Source: an uncultured Prevotella sp. (GTDB lineage Bacteria; Bacteroidota; Bacteroidia; Bacteroidales; Bacteroidaceae). From it: a DNA stretch of 64,000 bases. Where the stretch lies: the NCBI GenBank assembly GCA_944320355.1, contig CALUHC010000039.1, forward strand, positions 1-64,000, written 5' to 3'. The translations under genes and the position numbers were made by a program. Shown in pieces: positions 33,126-40,530 of the stretch. Under the pieces are notes generated by a model. That model worked only from the letters and a program-made list of their open reading frames with translations, was not told the DNA's origin and ran no database searches. How positions within the stretch are numbered: position 1 is the first letter of the stretch; each line of letters begins with the position of its first letter.

Positions 33126-36100
33126 TCAGATTGCGGGTTCCACGGTGACAACAATCTTGGCTGTCAGTGTCTGCCACTTCGTTTCCATTACGACAGGAAT
33201 CTCTATCTTAAACGACTGTCCTATGGCGTTGCCCGACATATTGCTGAAGGTGACCTTGCTTTCCGTAGCGTCCACACTCACGATGTACTTCGGAGTGCCG
33301 TCACTGTTCTGTATGTCGCTCAAGAGGACGTTGCAAGCGGTGCCTATCGAGCCATCCTTCTGGATGTTGGTCTTGGCCTCGCCGATGGCGTATGTCGGAG
33401 TCTCGGGAACGCCATACCACTTCATCAACTCTTCGTTCGAAGTTCCGCCGTTCACGTAGACTGTGCGCTTGTTGGTCGTGAACGCCTCGGTTATCTTGAT
33501 CGTTTTGCTGAACGAGGTCGACGAGCTGCCGCCGGCCGTGATGTCCTTGAGCGTTACGGGCACTGTCGGGTTGTTGAATGCCAGCGGCGTGAGGAATCTC
33601 ACGTTGTGCTCCTCGAACACTTCCGTGAGGTTGCACCACTCGTCAACCAGCTTCACGGGTACGCACTTGCCGACGAGCAGTTTTGCGCCTTCAGAAGGCA
33701 CGCTGCCGGTGTTGGGCTTCTCTAATCTGCTCTCCCACAGCTGCACGCGGTCGTTGCTTGCAATGAATGCTGCCTCCACTCCGTTGTAAGACAGGTGCTT
33801 GCTGTCTGCGCTCAGCGTCCAGTCGAGAACGTTGGTGCCGGTTGCGGCTGCCACTTCGTCAAGGCGGTCGCCGTCAATTACGAACTGAACGTCGTCGCCG
33901 AAGTTGACAAGCTCGTCAACAGAAGCCGGGGTCTTGCCGTCATTGATATAGCCCTTGAGGAGACTGCCCAATATCATGGTCGTCTCATAGCCGCCATGGC
34001 TTGCATTACCGTATGTGGCATCGGTCTCGAGCTGCGGGTTGATGTTGCGCTCGCCGTTGCTGCTCCACATGGTCTGGTCGTGGCCGAGGCCGTCGGCCAG
34101 TGCCATCTTGGCGATGTTCAGGCGCAGGGTGACGTGGAAGATGATGCGGCTGTTGGCGTTGGTCGTGCTCTGGTAAACACCGTATGCATCCCTCTCCATG
34201 TAGCCTCTCTCATAGTCTTCCTGCGTGGCCTCGTTGGCTGTCGTGTTGATGGTCCACTGCAGGTTGTGTGTCTGGCCGTGGCCCTCGTCGTCGGCAAGGT
34301 CCTTGATTGAGCCAAGTGCAGGCGTTGAGTTCTGTGCCTTCTTGGCGTCTTCGAGTGTCGCATAGAGCTTGGTGTCAAGCGTGTAGCTGTTGTGGAACTC
34401 GTCGCGCGACAGGTTCTTCCAAGCATACAGGGCGTTGAGTTCCTCCTCGCCTATGATGTTATTGATCTCGTTGCCGCAAACATAGTCATCAGTGAAGTCC
34501 TTGAGGTCTTCGGGATACTCCTCGATGGCAGTCTTGTCAACCCACTTCACCTTGAAGTAGCGCACGTCGACAACCTTCGGGTTCTCCGGGTCGCGTACGT
34601 CCTTCAGCACAACCTGTATCATAGGCTGGCGGCCTATGGCGTCGCGGTTCTTCTCCTCACCGTTGCGTGCGGTGGAAACGAGCGTGTGGCCGTCCTCAAG
34701 CAGCTTGCCGAAGTATTTCTGGTTGGTGGCGTCGTGCGTTTGGCCTTCGTTCTCGAGAGTGTAGTCCATGATGTTGAACTGGTAGTCGAGTCCGTACTCT
34801 TCCTCAAGATACTGCACGTGGTCTTCCTTTGCGCAGACCATCACGAGGTCAAGGAGGTCAAGCTCCTCTTCGTAATACTTCTCGATGGCGATGTGCTTCG
34901 TGTTGAATTCTGTCGGCAGTTGCGTTTTATCGTCACTGTTGTTGTAGACCTCAGAATAGCTCCAGAAGTGTGCGTCTTCGTCGCTTTCAAGCTTGCCGCT
35001 CTTGTCAATGGCCAGCTCGTTGTGTATGCGCGGGGTCACGGAAGTCTCGTACACGCGTGCCCAGTCAGAGTAAACCTCGGCTTTCTCTCCGTTGGCTTTC
35101 TCCTCGTCTGTCAGGTACTTGTCGTCGAGCGTGGCCTTCAAAGCTACGATGGTGAAGTTCTCCTTGCCGTCACCGAGGCTCTCGGTGCCGTTCTTTTGGA
35201 GTTTCAGCTTGAGCACGTAAGCGCCGTTTTCGTTCGTCACGAAATCCCAACCATCTTCCACTACAGATATTGGCGCCTCGGGATTGACGGCGCGCGTAAT
35301 GTCGTTGGTTGCGTTGTTGTACACGAATGCAAGCTCCTCTATGTCGCTCTTCAGCACTCCGCGCGGGTTGGCGAAGTACTCAACCTCCAGCTCCTTGTTG
35401 TCTATCGAGTAGTTGGCATTGCCAGCCTTGGCTGCGTCAGCCTTCCAGTCGGCTTCACTTGTTCCCCAATCTGTGTACTTCAGCGTGGCGAACTTGATGC
35501 ACTCAATACCGTCAACATAGGTTGTCGGGCAGAACACGAGGCTCTTCAGCTGCTTGCTCAGGCCGGCCAGGCGAGCCAACTCGCTGTCAAGGGCGGTCAG
35601 AGTGTTTGTCATCTTCTGGTGGTTGATGGCGAGCTGTGTCCAAATGATGCCAATCTCGTTGGTCACGTCGGCCAGCTGGCTCTCTATGTCGCTGCGCAGT
35701 GTTGCGATGGTCTGCTCAACGTTGTCGATGCGGCTGTTGGCTGCGTTTATCTTCTCGTCGATGAGGCCAACGGTGCCATCGTCGCCAGTGATTAAGCCGA
35801 TTTGCGTCCTGATGTCGTCGAGCTGGTCGTTGATGCCGCCCTCGCCGGTCAGCTTGCCATCAAGAGCGTCAATCTTGGACTGCAGTTCGGTGTTGACCTC
35901 GTTGATCTCTCCGCGCAGAGCCTCGCCCTGAGCGCTGATTGCCTGGGTGTAGGCATCGGTCAGGTCTTTCTTGAGCTTAGCAAGAGCTGCGTCGTTGGAC
36001 GAAACGTATGCGTTGAACTCCTGTGTCAGCTTGGCGAGGTTTTCTTTTGCCTCGTCAACGGTGCCTTGGAGCGCGTCGAGGTCGGTGCGCAGGGCGTCTG

Positions 36101-37304
36101 TCTGGCTCTGCACGGTCTCAATCCTCGTGTCGTGGAGCTTCAGCGTGCTGTTGATGTCCTCAATCTGGCCTGCTATCACGCCGATCCGTGCGGTCAGCGT
36201 GGTCATGTTGCTCTCGATGGCCTCCTGTGCTGTGGCCAGATCCTCCTCCAGCTTCTTGATGCTCTCGCTCACGCCGGCATTGGTGGTCTCCTGGTTCTTC
36301 AGTGCCTCGTTGATGCTGCTGATGGTTTTCTCGGCTGTCGTGATGCGGATGACGGCGGCGGCAAGGTCGCCCTTCACTTCTTCGATGTCAGCTCCGAGTG
36401 CAGACTTCAGCGCGGCCACCTCGGTGTCGGTGTAGGCCTTGGCTGCGGTGAGGTTGGCCTCGCAGGCTGCCTGCATCTTCGTCAGCTGCTCTTGCAGGGC
36501 CAGCAGGTCGTTGGTGTTTTTGGTTATCTTCTCTGCCAGCTCGGTGTCAGTGGCCTGCAGAGCCTCGATGGAGGTGGTGTTGGCAGCTATGAGGGCGTTG
36601 ACCTCGGCCAGCTTGCCGTCCACCTCGGCCTTGTTGGCGGCCACGGTCTCTATAACTCCGTCAACCTTCTCGCCGAGGACTGATATCTGTCCGTCGAGTT
36701 CCTCCTTCACGGTGGTGAGGTTGGTCACGAGCTGTGCCAGCTGCTCGGCGTTCTGGTTGGCCGTGTTCTGTGCTGCCTCAGCAGCCTGCTGTGCTGTGGT
36801 GGCCATGTTCTTGGCTGTCTCAATCTCGCCGTTGGCGGTGTTGATGGCGGTCTGCAGGGCGTTGTCTGCGTCAAGCAGGGCTGCTATCTGCTGCTCCTGC
36901 GTGGCCACCTGCCCGTCGAGTGCGGCCAGCTTTGTGTTGGCGTCGTCGATTCCGGCCTGCAGTGTTGCCTGCGCGGCGGCTATCTCCTGGCGTGCTGCCT
37001 CTATGGCAGCGGCCTGTGCGGCGGCAGCCTGCTGGTCAGTGTAGGTCTTGGCGGCTGCCAGATCTGCCTGAGCCTGCGTGAGCGCCTCCTGAAGAGTAGC
37101 GTCCTGACTCTTCAGAGCGTTGATCTCGGTGGTGAGGTTGCTCACCTTCTCGTTGACCAGCTCTTCGAGAGTAGACGCATTAGTTGTGATTTGTCCCTGC
37201 AGGCCATTGATGTCGTCATCGTAGTCCTTGCAAGAAACAAACGTGCTTGTCGAAGCCGCAACAAGGGCTCCGAAAAGCAGTGCACTAATAAACTTCTTTC
37301 TCAT
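33126..37304 (-). CDS. Giant coiled-coil surface lipoprotein
   Basis: 1392 residues. The signal peptide ends at the lipobox STFVSC (Cys25) and is followed by KDYDDDIN, an acidic stretch right after the Cys, as in lipoproteins shown to the outside by Bacteroidota. Residues about 35-600 are heptad-rich coiled coil, heavy in Ala, Gln, Glu, Leu, Thr and Asn with few aromatics. Residues 610-1392 are a globular, aromatic- and Asp-rich region with bacterial-Ig-like strands near the end (TLKDITAGGSSSTSFSKTI). No known catalytic motif. A stalk with a distal head, perhaps an adhesin or S-layer-like protein, is inference. The only consensus promoter nearby points away and lies between inverted repeats. 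Confidence 0.75.
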   Translation of the reverse strand: MRKKFISALLFGALVAASTSTFVSCKDYDDDINGLQGQITTNASTLEELVNEKVSNLTTEINALKSQDATLQEALTQAQADLAAAKTYTDQQAAAAQAAAIEAARQEIAAAQATLQAGIDDANTKLAALDGQVATQEQQIAALLDADNALQTAINTANGEIETAKNMATTAQQAAEAAQNTANQNAEQLAQLVTNLTTVKEELDGQISVLGEKVDGVIETVAANKAEVDGKLAEVNALIAANTTSIEALQATDTELAEKITKNTNDLLALQEQLTKMQAACEANLTAAKAYTDTEVAALKSALGADIEEVKGDLAAAVIRITTAEKTISSINEALKNQETTNAGVSESIKKLEEDLATAQEAIESNMTTLTARIGVIAGQIEDINSTLKLHDTRIETVQSQTDALRTDLDALQGTVDEAKENLAKLTQEFNAYVSSNDAALAKLKKDLTDAYTQAISAQGEALRGEINEVNTELQSKIDALDGKLTGEGGINDQLDDIRTQIGLITGDDGTVGLIDEKINAANSRIDNVEQTIATLRSDIESQLADVTNEIGIIWTQLAINHQKMTNTLTALDSELARLAGLSKQLKSLVFCPTTYVDGIECIKFATLKYTDWGTSEADWKADAAKAGNANYSIDNKELEVEYFANPRGVLKSDIEELAFVYNNATNDITRAVNPEAPISVVEDGWDFVTNENGAYVLKLKLQKNGTESLGDGKENFTIVALKATLDDKYLTDEEKANGEKAEVYSDWARVYETSVTPRIHNELAIDKSGKLESDEDAHFWSYSEVYNNSDDKTQLPTEFNTKHIAIEKYYEEELDLLDLVMVCAKEDHVQYLEEEYGLDYQFNIMDYTLENEGQTHDATNQKYFGKLLEDGHTLVSTARNGEEKNRDAIGRQPMIQVVLKDVRDPENPKVVDVRYFKVKWVDKTAIEEYPEDLKDFTDDYVCGNEINNIIGEEELNALYAWKNLSRDEFHNSYTLDTKLYATLEDAKKAQNSTPALGSIKDLADDEGHGQTHNLQWTINTTANEATQEDYERGYMERDAYGVYQSTTNANSRIIFHVTLRLNIAKMALADGLGHDQTMWSSNGERNINPQLETDATYGNASHGGYETTMILGSLLKGYINDGKTPASVDELVNFGDDVQFVIDGDRLDEVAAATGTNVLDWTLSADSKHLSYNGVEAAFIASNDRVQLWESRLEKPNTGSVPSEGAKLLVGKCVPVKLVDEWCNLTEVFEEHNVRFLTPLAFNNPTVPVTLKDITAGGSSSTSFSKTIKITEAFTTNKRTVYVNGGTSNEELMKWYGVPETPTYAIGEAKTNIQKDGSIGTACNVLLSDIQNSDGTPKYIVSVDATESKVTFSNMSGNAIGQSFKIEIPVVMETKWQTLTAKIVVTVEPAI

Positions 37305-37368
37305 ACGATAAATTATTAATTAAAAAATAGACACAATTGCTTCGATTTCTATGCCTCTGCCCGGTCTC

Positions 37369-37387
37369 TCTCTTGTTAAGAGACGGA
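37369..37387 (-). repeat. Inverted repeat, gene-proximal copy (IR-L)
   Basis: The complement of 37369-37387 reads TCCGTCTCTTAACAAGAGA, identical over 19 bp to 37546-37564 on the plus strand. IR-L itself sits in a GC-rich hairpin (CCGGTC ... GACCGG). Confidence 0.9.
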
Positions 37388-37504
37388 CCGGGGCGTATTT
37401 TACACATTATATATATGATTGTGTCTGTCACTACGAAAACGGACCGTTTTGTCGAACATTTGTTTGAATATTTTCAACAACGGCGAAAAAAATGTTTTAA
37501 AATG

Positions 37505-37536
37505 TTTGCTTGTTTACTGAATAATCCATATCTTTG
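37505..37536 (+). promoter_or_regulatory. Promoter inside the inverted-repeat segment, pointing away from the lipoprotein gene
   Basis: TTTG (37505-37508), 20-bp spacer, TATCTTTG (37529-37536). The start of transcription would fall at the edge of IR-R. Downstream on this strand there is no convincing gene, only a doubtful 74-codon frame from ATG 37580. Confidence 0.7.
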
Positions 37537-37545
37537 CATCGTCAA

Positions 37546-37564
37546 TCCGTCTCTTAACAAGAGA
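37546..37564 (+). repeat. Inverted repeat, gene-distal copy (IR-R)
   Basis: TCCGTCTCTTAACAAGAGA. Together with the following CGGA it forms a self-complementary site (CCGTCTCTT-AAC-AAGAGACGG). 158 bp separate it from IR-L. Confidence 0.9.
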
Positions 37565-37796
37565 CGGATTGCTTGTATTATGGTTTCCCTTATCTTTGTT
37601 CTTGCATTGCCTGTGGCTTTGGCGCGGTGTGTCGTGGTGGCTGCCTGCGCGTTCCGCGGCCTCGTCACCGGCTCTCCCCGGCGTGCGGGCTGTATGGCAG
37701 GCTCTGCCAGGCCGGCACAATCCTCGGCTCGCCTTTTGTCCTGCGGGGCTGCCTTTGCGGAGGTGGTCATACGCATACTGCCATGCTTGCAGATGT

Positions 37797-37962
37797 GCAA
37801 CTAACGACGGCGGCTGTGTCCTTGATATCACGTATGTGTCATGTCGCGCCACGAAACGGCCCGTTTTGCGCTGCGATATGGCCCGTTTCAGCCGCCAAAA
37901 CAGCCCGTTTCGGAAGCCGAAACGGCTCGTTTCGCAACACGTTGAGCATCAGGTGGTTAGCG
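37797..37962 (+). repeat. Family A palindromic array, copy 5
   Basis: Left flank GCAACTAACGACGGC ... CATGTCGCGCC. Then GAAACGGCCCGTTTTGC, GATATGGCCCGTTTCAGCC, AAAACAGCCCGTTTCGG and GAAACGGCTCGTTTCGC. Right flank AACACGTTGAGCATCAGGTG. The left flank is shared, inverted, with copy 7. Confidence 0.75.
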
Positions 37963-38000
37963 GGGAGGCGCGCTGTCGTTGCGATTAACATAAATGAAAT

Positions 38001-38207
38001 GAATGTCCGCATATTGCCAAATAGAAGCGCATTGTCCCCTCCTTTTCCAAAGGAGGGGCAGGGGTGGTTTGTAGAATAATGCCATAATCTATGATGAAAC
38101 TTATTGTGTATAAACCTATTTTGACGAACCACCCCCCGCCCCTCCTTTGGAAAAGGAGGGGACAAGTGAAGCACTTTTAAAAACAATTTGGCAACTTGCG
38201 GACATTC
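38001..38207 (-). repeat. Family C 207-bp element, copy 2
   Basis: Ends GAATGTCCGCA and TGCGGACATTC. The interior is the near-exact reverse complement of 4749-4953, including the TGCCATAATCTATGATGAAA middle. Confidence 0.8.
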
Positions 38208-38265
38208 CATTTAAATTAATGCCCGCATATTGCCGACTCGACGTACACATCTCGGAGGTGTGTCA

Positions 38266-38349
38266 AAATGTGTGTTTAGGTCTGCAAGCCCTCTCCCCGG
38301 CCCTCTCCCAAAGGGCGAGGGAGTGTTTTGCAGGCCTAAACACACATTT
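38266..38349. repeat. Family F stem-loop
   Basis: AAATGTGTGTTTAGG at 38266 pairs perfectly with CCTAAACACACATTT ending at 38349, and the pairing continues after one mismatch (CTGCAA with TTGCAG). The loop region is CCCTCTCCCCGGCCCTCTCC then AAAGGGCGAGGGAG, a second stem related to 7012-7045. Confidence 0.7.
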
Positions 38350-38350
38350 A

Positions 38351-38520
38351 GAAGTTGTTTTGATTTTATCAACCGTCGGGTTGGGGTGGATTTTCGAGGC
38401 ATAATTGTCTGCTTGCTGAGGAGCATTTTTCGCTTCGCTCAACAACACGTGCGGGCTATGTGACGAAGCAAACGGGCGAATATGACCGAAAAGACACTCA
38501 AGGCGACGGGGATAAAAGAC
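38351..38520 (+). repeat. Family D repeat, copy 2
   Basis: GAAGTTGTTTTGATTTTATC ... GGATTTTCGAGG ... GCTGAGGAGCAT ... GAAGCAAACGGGCGAATATG aligns with the reverse complement of 4970-5115. Confidence 0.7.
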
Positions 38521-38538
38521 AGCTTTGATAAAATTAAA

Positions 38539-38731
38539 CCCAAATCGGTCATTGGACCGCCGGGGATATGTTTCGCTTCTTTTCCCGGCTTTCCATGTGC
38601 TTTCGCCCTGTCGGCGGCATCTTGCCTGCCGCTTTGTCTCGACGTAGCCCGCTACGCCTTCGACAAAAGGCGACAGCCAATCTGCACACCGACAGGACGA
38701 AATCGCATTGGCCTCAAATGACCGATTTGGG
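38539..38731. repeat. Family G stem-loop element, copy 2
   Basis: 193 bp between CCCAAATCGGTCATT (38539) and AATGACCGATTTGGG (38731), a perfect 15-bp inverted end pair. The interior shares GTGCTTTCGCCCTG and GGCGGCATCTTG-like words with copy 1 but has a longer, degenerate stem. Confidence 0.75.
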
Positions 38732-38783
38732 TTAAAAACAGCTTTTTAGATATGTCTCCTTGGGGCGAGGGGCTTTGCTGAAT

Positions 38784-38939
38784 GGGAAACGCACTTGTGC
38801 ACCCGCCCCTGCCCGTCCTTTGCGTATGCCACGCTGCGCTCGGGCAAATGAGGGCAGGCTCTCTTGCCTCTCGCTGGCATTGCCTTTGGAAAAGGAGGGG
38901 ATACGTGCGCGTCGGGTAGGCAATATGCGGGCATTCATA
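38784..38939 (-). repeat. Diverged family C copy carrying a family E insert
   Basis: The right end is GGCAATATGCGGGCATTC and the core is CTTTGGAAAAGGAGGGG. The family E palindrome (38818-38888) sits between two CTTTG words exactly as in 23524-23592. Confidence 0.55.
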
Positions 38940-38992
38940 AATAAAAAGAGTTGCTAAAAATCAAAAAGTTTGGGCTAAAAAGTGCTTTGCGC

Positions 38993-39023
38993 TTTGTCGA
39001 TTAAAAAAAAATGCGTAATTTTG
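38993..39023 (+). promoter_or_regulatory. Promoter of rpmH
   Basis: TTTG (38993-38996), 19-bp spacer containing an A-run, TAATTTTG (39016-39023). ATG follows 43 bases on. Confidence 0.75.
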
Positions 39024-39066
39024 CAGCCCAAAGTGTGTAAACAATAACGATAAAAACGATAAAGCA

Positions 39067-39222
39067 ATGAAAAGAACATTTCAGCCTCACAACAGGAGGA
39101 GAGTGAACAAGCACGGTTTCCGCGAGAGAATGTCAACCAAGAACGGTCGCCGTGTGCTGGCTTCCCGCCGCGCCAAAGGCCGCAAGAAGCTCAGCGTTTC
39201 TGACGAGCATCACGGAAAGTAA
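39067..39222 (+). CDS. rpmH: 50S ribosomal protein L34
   Basis: 51 residues. [20 protein letters not shown] at the start and [20 protein letters not shown] near the end are the L34 signature, very basic. L34 is a late-assembling large-subunit protein. Full promoter upstream and a strong terminator 28 bp downstream, so it is a one-gene unit. rnpA, its usual neighbour in many bacteria, is absent here. Confidence 0.97.
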   Translation: MKRTFQPHNRRRVNKHGFRERMSTKNGRRVLASRRAKGRKKLSVSDEHHGK

Positions 39223-39250
39223 GCCTGCGGCCGAAGGCCGATGTGGCGGC

Positions 39251-39300
39251 AATCCGAAGGGGGACAGGGCTATGCATCTGTCCCCCTTCGGATTTTTTTT
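39251..39300 (+). terminator. Rho-independent terminator of rpmH
   Basis: A perfect 17-bp stem (AATCCGAAGGGGGACAG with CTGTCCCCCTTCGGATT) followed by a run of T. Confidence 0.9.
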
Positions 39301-39323
39301 GTGTCTGTGTGCGCCCCGCGGCG

Positions 39324-39881
39324 TCACAGCGGCATGGCTCCGTAGACCGAGCTGCGCGCCGCCGGCACGAGCCTGCCGTCGAGCGTGATGCGCCCGGAGC
39401 GCAGGTTCTGGCTGATGCGCGCCGTGGCTTCGTTGCTGTTGCGCCACAGCGTCACAGACACTTGGGCCGAGAGGGCGTGTCCGCTCACGCCGATGTCTAT
39501 GATGGTGTTGCCCCGTCGGTCTGTGCTCTTCCTGTATTTCACTATGCGGCCGTCTACGGTTATGCCGCCCAGTCCGTTGAATCCCGGCCACGGCACGTCG
39601 AATGCCACCTGCACCACGGCCCACTGTCCGCACACGGCGACGAAGTTGGTGTTGGCCGTCACTGATGCCATGTAGCCCCGCTTGAACGTCACCCGGTCGG
39701 CTTCGATGACGAATGCCGAGTCGTCTATGGCTGCGAGAGCCTCGCTGTGGGCCTCGCGGGCCATGCTGTCGCGCGCCGCGCGGCGTTGCTCCTTGTCGTC
39801 GGGCGGGGTGGACCCGCTGCCCGTTGCCGTTACCGCCAGTGCCACGGCGGCCGCCAGGGCTATGTATGCCAGTCGTCTCAT
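39324..39881 (-). CDS. DUF4251-type secreted protein
   Basis: 185 residues from ATG 39881 (an earlier Met would add 25 residues without a signal sequence). Signal peptide about 1-20. FVIEADRVTFKRGYMASVTANTNFV near 57-81 and FNGLGGITVDGRIVKY near 103-118 are the conserved DUF4251 blocks. The C-terminal half is all strands. A periplasmic or surface role of unknown nature. Convergent with rpmH. Confidence 0.72.
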   Translation of the reverse strand: MRRLAYIALAAAVALAVTATGSGSTPPDDKEQRRAARDSMAREAHSEALAAIDDSAFVIEADRVTFKRGYMASVTANTNFVAVCGQWAVVQVAFDVPWPGFNGLGGITVDGRIVKYRKSTDRRGNTIIDIGVSGHALSAQVSVTLWRNSNEATARISQNLRSGRITLDGRLVPAARSSVYGAMPL

Positions 39882-40159
39882 GGTTCCCTCCTTTGTTTTG
39901 TTGCGTTGCATATAAGTAGGCGGCAAGATTGGCGGACGGATGTTTTTATGCTCCATCTCCTCGACTCCTTTTGGGCGGTCTTGCCGGGCTTTGCCAGTGG
40001 CAGGGCCCTCATCGCTTCTTCTTCAGCTCCAAGAAAACCGCTCAGAAGCGAGCGCGACAAATATGTCCATTGGTTGTTGTCACCTATTTATATAACGCGC
40101 GAAAGGTGGAAATAATGCGTGTGGAGGGCTTGTTGTGGTGTTAACGTTGTGTTAATTAA

Positions 40160-40196
40160 GAAGCTGTTTTGATTTTGCCAAAAATCAAAACAGCTT
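40160..40196. terminator. Hairpin after the psd-pssA-DUF4834 unit
   Basis: GAAGCTGTTTTGATTTT pairs with AAAATCAAAACAGCTTC. The minus-strand transcript would end in a stem with flanking T-rich sequence. The stem word also begins the family D repeats. Confidence 0.7.
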
Positions 40197-40197
40197 C

Positions 40198-40515
40198 TCA
40201 GATTTCTTCGTAGTCCACATATTCGCCCTCGTTGTCGGCGAATATGCGGCGGGCGGCCGTGGCCTGGTCGCGCGTGTCGGTTATGGTTATGCCGTCAGCC
40301 TGCCGTCCGCCTTGGCTGTAGGCGTCGCGCCGGTTGTCGCGGCCGGCGTGTCTCTGCCCCGCCTGTCGGCTGCGCGAGGCTTTGCCGGCGGCGTTGCCGC
40401 CCACGGTTTCGCGCAGTCTGTTGAGCCATTTGCGCACAATGACGTTCACGGCGACAGCCCCCGCGACAATGGCCACGAGGAAGAACAAGAGGATGAATGC
40501 AATGAAGTTGAGCAC
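40198..40515 (-). CDS. DUF4834-type membrane-anchored protein
   Basis: 105 residues. One N-terminal membrane helix (LNFIAFILLFFLVAIVAGAVA), a basic Gly/Arg/Gln-rich middle, and an acidic end (IFADNEGEYVDYEEI), the DUF4834 pattern of Bacteroidota. Role unknown. Third gene of the psd-pssA unit, 15 bp after pssA. Confidence 0.75.
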   Translation of the reverse strand: MLNFIAFILLFFLVAIVAGAVAVNVIVRKWLNRLRETVGGNAAGKASRSRQAGQRHAGRDNRRDAYSQGGRQADGITITDTRDQATAARRIFADNEGEYVDYEEI

Positions 40516-40530
40516 CGCCGGAGCCTCCTT

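Noticed and set aside
33795-36683. Long plus-strand open frames opposite the giant lipoprotein gene
   Set aside because: They mirror the Ala/Gln-rich heptads of the real gene; no promoter, signal or family features, and the lipobox-containing minus-strand frame is far more convincing.
37361-37392. IR-L as an ordinary terminator
   Set aside because: The hairpin has no T tract on either strand, and an exact 19-bp partner lies 158 bp away, which a terminator would not explain. It is still the main competing view.
37580-37804. 74-residue open frame downstream of the inward-facing promoter
   Set aside because: Starts with a hydrophobic stretch but soon becomes low-quality Ala/Arg/Cys sequence and ends in a repeat flank; no family features. 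Kept only as a note.
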